Assembly: GCA_050942695.1 (NCBI GenBank) | Contig: JBMNNU010000222.1 | Location: forward strand, 1 to 5,501 | Source: JBMNNU01 sp050942695 | GTDB taxonomy: Bacteria; Chloroflexota; UBA6077 | DNA: 5,501 nucleotides | Direction of reading: 5' to 3' | Shown here: one piece after another, positions 1-3,608 of the stretch | How the letters are laid out: each line of letters starts with the position of its first letter | Position numbering within the stretch: the stretch's first letter is position 1 | Notes under the pieces: model-generated | What the model was told of the DNA's origin: nothing | The model's input: the letters and a program-made list of their open reading frames with translations, nothing else | The model's database searches: none | Made by a program: the position numbers and the translations under genes

Positions 1-119
1 ATCATCGACAGCGCATCTTCTTTCGTCTCTCCTTGAGAAAGGCACCCTGGCAACTCTTCAACTCGAGCGAAGTAACCGCCCTCGGTTCGGGGGATCTCCA
101 CCGTATAGGGCAAACTCAT
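1..119 (-). CDS. HicB-family antitoxin-like protein, N-terminal part (cut by window edge)
   Basis: Reading the minus strand from the ATG at 119-117 gives 39 codons that run off the left edge. They begin MSLPYTVEIPRTEGGYFARV and continue EELPGCLSQGETKEDALSM. This is the N-terminal pattern of HicB-family antitoxins: a strand-forming 'Y-VE-' start, a GG(Y/F)-A turn, the hallmark LPGC, then 'GET-EEAL--I' opening the first helix. HicB proteins usually neutralise a HicA mRNA-interferase and may repress their own operon through a C-terminal DNA-binding domain. Neither the C-terminus nor a HicA partner is visible; no HicA lies upstream of this start, so any partner would be outside the window to the left. 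The five in-frame codons before the ATG read DVEYY, and many homologues have 'EYYM(S/N)LPY', so translation may start further upstream or the extreme N-terminus may be damaged. An orphan HicB-like protein is equally possible. The family call is fairly secure; the start is not. Confidence 0.75.
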   Translation of the reverse strand, partial: MSLPYTVEIPRTEGGYFARVEELPGCLSQGETKEDALSM

Positions 120-177
120 ATAGTACTCAACGTCTTCATGTTCGCGGCGATTTGGCTCTTCAGCTTACTTCGACTTC

Positions 178-192
178 GGGGATCATCTCCCC
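178..192. repeat. short inverted repeat in the divergent intergenic region
   Basis: GGGGA (178-182) and TCCCC (188-192) are perfect complements around a five-base loop, followed by a TCATTATTT stretch. It sits between the two divergently oriented genes. It could be an operator or a weak hairpin. The five-pair stem is short and chance occurrence is quite possible. Confidence 0.3.
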
Positions 193-213
193 TCATTATT
201 TCACTATCAGCCA

Positions 214-222
214 TGTTACAAT
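214..222 (+). promoter_or_regulatory. extended -10 promoter-like motif for the LAL regulator
   Basis: TGT-TACAAT matches the extended -10 form TGn-TATAAT with one mismatch in the hexamer. The hexamer ends at 222, so initiation about 7-9 bases downstream would fall at 229-231, essentially on the A of the ATG chosen for the regulator. No convincing -35 hexamer is seen 16-18 bases upstream, as is common for extended -10 promoters, and no Shine-Dalgarno sequence precedes 231. Together this suggests a leaderless or nearly leaderless transcript. It is motif inference only. Confidence 0.35.
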
Positions 223-230
223 TATTGCTT

Positions 231-3110
231 ATGAGCGCCCCTGAACTGCTGAAAGTCAAGCTGCTAATACCCCCCGCCAGGCGGGACCTGGTGGAGCGTC
301 CGAAGCTGTTCGAGCTGCTCGACCAGAGCCTCTCCGGGAGGCTGGCGCTCGTCTCCGCCCCGGCTGGGTATGGTAAGACTACGCTTCTGAGCGGCTGGGC
401 TCGCCAGCTCAACATCCCGGTTGCCTGGTTTTCGCTGGACGAGGGCGACAACGATCCAACCCGCTTCATTAGGCATCTTTGCGCATCCTTAGAGGTGATC
501 AACCCATCCATCGCTGGCGACCTGCTCGACATGATCCATATGGATCGATCCGGGGGACAGGGTTCTACAGCCTCAATCGAGGCGTTCCAGGCAGCGCTAT
601 TGAACCGTTTGCAGTCAATCGAACACCCCTTCGTCGTAGTCCTCGACGATTTCCATTTGATCTCCACCCGGCAGATCCACCTACTGGTCACCTTCTTGTT
701 AGACCATATTCCCCCGCAAATGCATCTGGTCATAGCATCACGGGCGGATCCAGCCCTGCCCCTTGCCCGCCTGAGGGCGCACGGCCACCTGGTCGAGATC
801 CGCCAGAGCGAACTGCGCTTTACCCCCGACGAAGCGATAGCTCTTCTGAATCGGGTGATGGGTCTAAATTTGGATACCAGCGACGTCGCCGCGCTCTCGT
901 CGCGCACCGAGGGATGGATAGCAGGCCTTCGGCTGGCAGCGGCTTCCATGCAGGCCCGAACCGACGTGCACAGGTTCATTCAGGAATTTAAGGGCAGCAA
1001 CCGCTACATACTGGACTACCTCGTCGAGGAAGTCCTCCAGCGGCAACCGCAAGAGGTCCAGGAATTTCTGCTCCAGACATCCATCCTGGATCGCTTAACC
1101 GGCCCACTGTGCGACGCAGTGGTCGGGTGCCGGAGGGCCGAAGGGAATGAGGGTGGGGAGAGGGGGCTCACTCAGGACGCAGAACTCAGGACTCAGGACC
1201 AAAAATCCAGCACTCAGCACCCTGCATCGACCTCTGGCTCCCGGTCCCAAGCAATGCTGGAGATGCTGGAACGCGCCAACCTGTTCATTGTCCCCCTCGA
1301 CGATGAGCGCAAGTGGTATCGCTACCACCGCCTCTTCGCCGACCTGTTGCGTAAGCAACTCGCTGTGATTCACCCGGAACTTGCGCCGGACCTTCACCGG
1401 CGGGCCAGCACATGGTATGAACAGCATGGATTTGCCGCCGAGGCGATCGAACACGCGTTGACGGCGAAGGATTTCGAGAGGGCAGCACAGTTAATCGAGC
1501 GCATCGCCGAGACCACTTTGATGCGCAGCGAAACAGCGACGCTCGCCAAGTGGCTTGATGCCCTACCCGAGACGCAGGTACGCGCCCGGCCATCGCTTTC
1601 CCTGTACTACGCCTGGGTGATGCTGTTTGGAGGCTCGCCCCTGGAGTCGATCGAGGCGCGGTTTGCCCATGTGAATGGGTATCCAGCCCTTCTCGCCCTG
1701 CCATTGCAGGCTTGGGCAGCCAGTTATCGTGGCAACATCGCCGCCGCCATCGAGCTTTCGAAGAGCGCGCTTGAGCAATTGCCCGAGCACGAGGTGCTCT
1801 TACGGGGGTTAGCCGCGCTGAATCTGGCTGGCGCTTATCACGCCAACGGAGACGCCGCTGCGAGCGAGCGTGTGCTCCAGGAGGCAGCCCTGGACAGTCG
1901 CCAGACAGGCAACGTGATGGTCGCCGTGTCCGCGGTGTACTACCAGGCTGAGCGCTGCCGCCGTGAAGGGGATCTTCGAAAAGCGCGATCACTCTTTCAG
2001 CGAGCGCTCGATCTGGCCACCGAAGGCAACGGCGACCGCTTACCAATAGCCAGCCAGGCCCTCGTGGGGTTAGGCGAAATCGCCCGCGAATGGAACGAAT
2101 TGGACATCGCCAGACAGCTCGCTCTCGAAGCCATAGCGCTTGCCGAACGCTGGGCACCGGTGGCAGTTGTCGAGGCCCATCTCACGCTGGCACGCATCGG
2201 GCAGGCTAAAGGGGATTGGGAAGGCGTTCGCGAGGCGCTTCAGACGATGCGGCAGACGGTGAGCGGGTTCAAAGCTACGGACATAGGCGATCGCCTGGTT
2301 GACCTGGCCGAGGCTTGGATGCAAGTGGCTCAGTACGATCCTTCGCTCAGCCCGGAGCAGGCTCTTGACGGTCCGAGGCGCTGGGCCGACCGGTGCGGCC
2401 TCGGTGGAGATGTTGATCCCCAAGCGCTGGAGAAGGAAGGCGACATCAACCTTCGCCGTATGCGAAAGTACCAGTATCCTGTAGTAGCACGATTACGGAT
2501 AGCCGAAGGCCGCCCGGGCGAGGCCCTGGAATTGCTGGAGTCGGCGCTGCCCATCGTCGAGAAGCTGAACAGGATCGGAATGATAATCGAGTACCAGATA
2601 CTGATCGCGCTGGCCGCGCGGGCGCTAGGCCAGCATGCAAAGGCGATACAGTCGTTGGAACGAGCGTTGGCCTTGGCCGAACCGGCCGGCTTCGTCCGTA
2701 TCTTCGTCGATGAGGGAAAGCCGATGGCCCGCTTGCTGTACGAAGCGGCATCACAGCATATATATCCAGAGTACGTCGGACGCTTACTGGCAGCGTTCCC
2801 AGCCGGCCGTCAGCAATCAGCTTTCAGCAATCAGCTTTCAGCGATCACCCGGAAGATATCTGAACCCAGAACCCAAAACCCAGAACTTAGCACTCAAAAC
2901 TCGCTGGTCGAGCCTCTCAGCGAACGCGAACTGGAGGTGCTCCGGTTGATTGCCGAGGGGCTGTCCAACGAAGAGATCGCGCAAAGACTCGTGGTGTCGC
3001 TGCCCACTATCAAGTTCCACACTAGCAATATCTACGGCAAGCTGAGCGTCAGGAATCGGACCGAGGCTGTTGCCAAAGCCCGAGGCCGGGACATTCTCCC
3101 CCTCGCCTAA
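231..3110 (+). CDS. LuxR-type, MalT-like ATP-dependent transcriptional regulator (LAL/STAND family)
   Basis: A 959-residue cytoplasmic signal-transducing ATPase of the MalT/LAL class. After MSAPELLKVKLLIPP, typical of the family N-terminus, comes a NACHT/AAA-like module with Walker A APAGYGKT at residues 43-50 and Walker B VVVLDD at 135-140, followed by IASRADPALPLARLR. A winged-helix region near 340-380 contains MLERANLFIVPLDDER and WYRYHRLFADLLR. Residues about 385-850 are helical TPR-like repeats, presumably the ligand-sensing part. The C-terminus (about 894-955) is a LuxR helix-turn-helix: LSERELEVLRLIAEGLSNEEIAQRL, then TIKFHTSNIYGKL. In known members inducer plus ATP drives oligomerisation and promoter binding; the inducer and targets here are unknown. 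Two segments are foreign to the family: residues about 301-336 and 859-891, both built of short DNA repeats. I chose the ATG at 231 because it begins exactly with the family N-terminus; the in-frame ATG at 213 is an alternative, and the TTG at 33 would run antisense through the hicB-like gene. The stop is TAA. Confidence 0.93.
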   Translation: MSAPELLKVKLLIPPARRDLVERPKLFELLDQSLSGRLALVSAPAGYGKTTLLSGWARQLNIPVAWFSLDEGDNDPTRFIRHLCASLEVINPSIAGDLLDMIHMDRSGGQGSTASIEAFQAALLNRLQSIEHPFVVVLDDFHLISTRQIHLLVTFLLDHIPPQMHLVIASRADPALPLARLRAHGHLVEIRQSELRFTPDEAIALLNRVMGLNLDTSDVAALSSRTEGWIAGLRLAAASMQARTDVHRFIQEFKGSNRYILDYLVEEVLQRQPQEVQEFLLQTSILDRLTGPLCDAVVGCRRAEGNEGGERGLTQDAELRTQDQKSSTQHPASTSGSRSQAMLEMLERANLFIVPLDDERKWYRYHRLFADLLRKQLAVIHPELAPDLHRRASTWYEQHGFAAEAIEHALTAKDFERAAQLIERIAETTLMRSETATLAKWLDALPETQVRARPSLSLYYAWVMLFGGSPLESIEARFAHVNGYPALLALPLQAWAASYRGNIAAAIELSKSALEQLPEHEVLLRGLAALNLAGAYHANGDAAASERVLQEAALDSRQTGNVMVAVSAVYYQAERCRREGDLRKARSLFQRALDLATEGNGDRLPIASQALVGLGEIAREWNELDIARQLALEAIALAERWAPVAVVEAHLTLARIGQAKGDWEGVREALQTMRQTVSGFKATDIGDRLVDLAEAWMQVAQYDPSLSPEQALDGPRRWADRCGLGGDVDPQALEKEGDINLRRMRKYQYPVVARLRIAEGRPGEALELLESALPIVEKLNRIGMIIEYQILIALAARALGQHAKAIQSLERALALAEPAGFVRIFVDEGKPMARLLYEAASQHIYPEYVGRLLAAFPAGRQQSAFSNQLSAITRKISEPRTQNPELSTQNSLVEPLSERELEVLRLIAEGLSNEEIAQRLVVSLPTIKFHTSNIYGKLSVRNRTEAVAKARGRDILPLA
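1149..1170 (+). repeat. partial GGGTGAGGG-type repeat fused to the first heptamer insertion
   Basis: The 22-base G-rich stretch GAGGGT-GGGG-GAGGG-CTCA matches the right half of the repeat in the dikinase gene (4560-4580), differing by small indels (one C missing, two extra G) and one substitution. It directly abuts the heptamers that follow and lies in the same extra segment of the regulator, encoding NEGGERGL. It is best read as a remnant of the same interspersed repeat family, although G-rich low complexity makes part of the match cheap. Confidence 0.5.
1168..1223 (+). repeat. in-frame heptanucleotide repeat array, about 8 units (insertion 1 in the LAL gene)
   Basis: Eight consecutive seven-base units can be laid out, with consensus GRACTCA: tcactca, ggacgca, gaactca, ggactca, ggaccaa, aaatcca, gcactca, gcaccct. 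The translated segment shows TQ at residues 314, 321 and 328, an exact seven-residue period, as expected for a 7-base repeat read in triplets. The array separates the NACHT module (ending GPLCDAVVG) from the winged-helix start (SQAMLEMLERANLF), which are nearly contiguous in ordinary LAL proteins. This resembles the short tandemly repeated repetitive (STRR) heptamers described in cyanobacteria, by type rather than proven homology. Confidence 0.85.
2811..2848 (+). repeat. 14-base tandem repeat (CAGCAATCAGCTTT), 2.7 copies, within the LAL gene
   Basis: Two perfect copies of CAGCAATCAGCTTT occupy 2811-2824 and 2825-2838, followed by a partial variant copy CAGCGATCAC. The unit is itself two related heptamers, CAGCAAT and CAGCTTT. 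It encodes QQSAFSNQLSAI in the linker between the last TPR-like helices and the LuxR helix-turn-helix, and it keeps the frame. It belongs to the same extra segment as the heptamers at 2862-2903. Confidence 0.88.
2862..2903 (+). repeat. in-frame heptanucleotide repeat array, 6 units (insertion 2 in the LAL gene)
   Basis: Six consecutive heptamers fit exactly: gaaccca, gaaccca, aaaccca, gaactta, gcactca, aaactcg. They match the consensus of the array at 1168-1223 and share the word AGCACTCA with it. The product reads PRTQNPELSTQNS, with TQ at residues 881 and 888, the same seven-residue period as insertion 1. It ends directly before LVEPLSERELEVL, the start of the DNA-binding domain, so it lengthens the hinge between sensor and effector. 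Confidence 0.87.
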
Positions 3111-3138
3111 GTCTAACCCCAACTCAGCCCCTCAAACC

Positions 3139-3155
3139 TATACTCGAACTATACT
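3139..3155 (+). promoter_or_regulatory. pair of TATACT motifs upstream of the 78-residue gene
   Basis: CTATACT occurs at 3138-3144 and again at 3149-3155, spaced 11 bases (one helical turn), in the 122-base gap after the regulator. Each TATACT is a 5-of-6 match to a bacterial -10 hexamer, and the spacing also suits a direct-repeat binding site. No good -35 was found for either, and a further TATAAG lies at 3217-3222. Apart from these the gap shows no strong terminator and no coding potential. Confidence 0.2.
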
Positions 3156-3219
3156 TACGTCTAGTCTCAACCATCCCTGCCAGGCGATAAAGTACGCACA
3201 ATAATGCGAGTCCGTATAT

Positions 3220-3224
3220 AAGGA
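3220..3224 (+). promoter_or_regulatory. ribosome binding site for the 78-residue gene
   Basis: AAGGA ends eight bases before the ATG at 3233, a standard Shine-Dalgarno placement. It supports this start and the reality of the small gene. Confidence 0.6.
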
Positions 3225-3232
3225 TTAATCCG

Positions 3233-3469
3233 ATGGACACTCAAGCCGGTGATAAGCAGTGGACTTATCGCATCAATGTGCAGGGCCGGCTCGACGAGAG
3301 CTGGTCGCACTGGCTCAGCGGCATGTCGGTTGCTGTTGAGCGGATGGACAATGGGGTATCCATAACCACACTCACCGGTCCGGTCGCGGACCAATCTGCC
3401 CTGCGGGGGATATTGAACCGACTGTGGGACCTTAACCTGACCCTGATTTCGGTAAATAGGGTCGAATGA
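3233..3469 (+). CDS. conserved small protein of unknown function (78 aa)
   Basis: The 78-residue product has no signal peptide, membrane segment or cysteine. Its pattern is recognisable: YRINVQGRLDESWSHWLSGM, then a variable MDNGVSITTLTGPVADQSAL, then LRGILNRLWDLNLTLISVNRVE. I remember this 'V-G-LDESW--WF-G' / 'LTGPV-DQ-AL-GLL-K--DL-L-LISV' layout as a common small hypothetical family in Chloroflexota, frequently near regulators or surface and transport genes, but with no assigned activity. The order suggests a compact alpha/beta fold: two or three strands, a helix around DQSALRGILNRLWDL, and a last strand LISVNRV. The gene is flanked by non-coding DNA on both sides, has a good ribosome binding site, and ends with tandem in-frame stops TGA TAG. 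Existence is well supported; function is not known, and any link to the regulator upstream is inferred only from order. Confidence 0.85.
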   Translation: MDTQAGDKQWTYRINVQGRLDESWSHWLSGMSVAVERMDNGVSITTLTGPVADQSALRGILNRLWDLNLTLISVNRVE

Positions 3470-3486
3470 TAGTATCAAAAGAAGCT

Positions 3487-3564
3487 ATCCGCAGATAATC
3501 ACAGATTATGCAGATGTGAAGATATCGAAGCAACTCTCTGTGGACATCTGTGCATTCTGTGGAT
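3487..3564. repeat. intergenic imperfect inverted repeat of CAGAT units
   Basis: The left arm 3487-3515 begins ATCCGCAGAT and carries CAGAT at 3492, 3502 and 3511. The right arm 3536-3564 carries CTCTG, ATCTG and TTCTG at 3536, 3546 and 3555, and ends CTGTGGAT. The arms are complementary over about two thirds of 29 bases when a one-base shift is allowed, around a 20-base loop (3516-3535). Unit spacing is 9-10 bases, roughly a helical turn. Similar GCAGATTA/AATCTGTG repeats are widespread in several bacterial genomes, so this is probably an interspersed intergenic element. It could form an mRNA stem between the small gene and the dikinase; no U-run follows, so a classical terminator is not supported. 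Confidence 0.7.
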
Positions 3565-3594
3565 TCATTGCTGACTTATTGATTTCGCCGATGT

Positions 3595-3601
3595 AGGGAG
3601 G
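3595..3601 (+). promoter_or_regulatory. ribosome binding site for the dikinase gene
   Basis: AGGGAGG lies seven bases before the ATG at 3609. It is the strongest Shine-Dalgarno sequence in the window and fixes the dikinase start. Confidence 0.8.
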
Positions 3602-3608
3602 CCGACCA

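Noticed and set aside
33..230. N-terminal extension of the LAL regulator from a TTG at 33 (66 residues)
   Set aside because: The extension is antisense to the HicB-like gene up to 119, has no family similarity, and precedes the canonical MSAPELLKVKLLIPP start at 231.
116..979. Long minus-strand reading frame of 287 codons
   Set aside because: It lies opposite the well-supported NACHT domain of the regulator, is Arg/Ser-rich with no recognisable domain, and is a shadow of GC-rich coding DNA.
1285..2157. Minus-strand reading frame of 290 codons
   Set aside because: It is opposite the TPR-like region, has low-complexity Arg-rich composition and no domain pattern, so it is treated as a shadow frame.
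1168..2903. CRISPR-like array from the tandem repeats
   Set aside because: Units are 7 or 14 bases with no spacers and lie inside a coding frame, so they are simple tandem repeats.
3081..3105. CGAGG/CCTCG hairpin as a terminator at the end of the regulator
   Set aside because: The stem is five pairs with a 15-base loop, lies within the coding sequence, and is not followed by a T-run.
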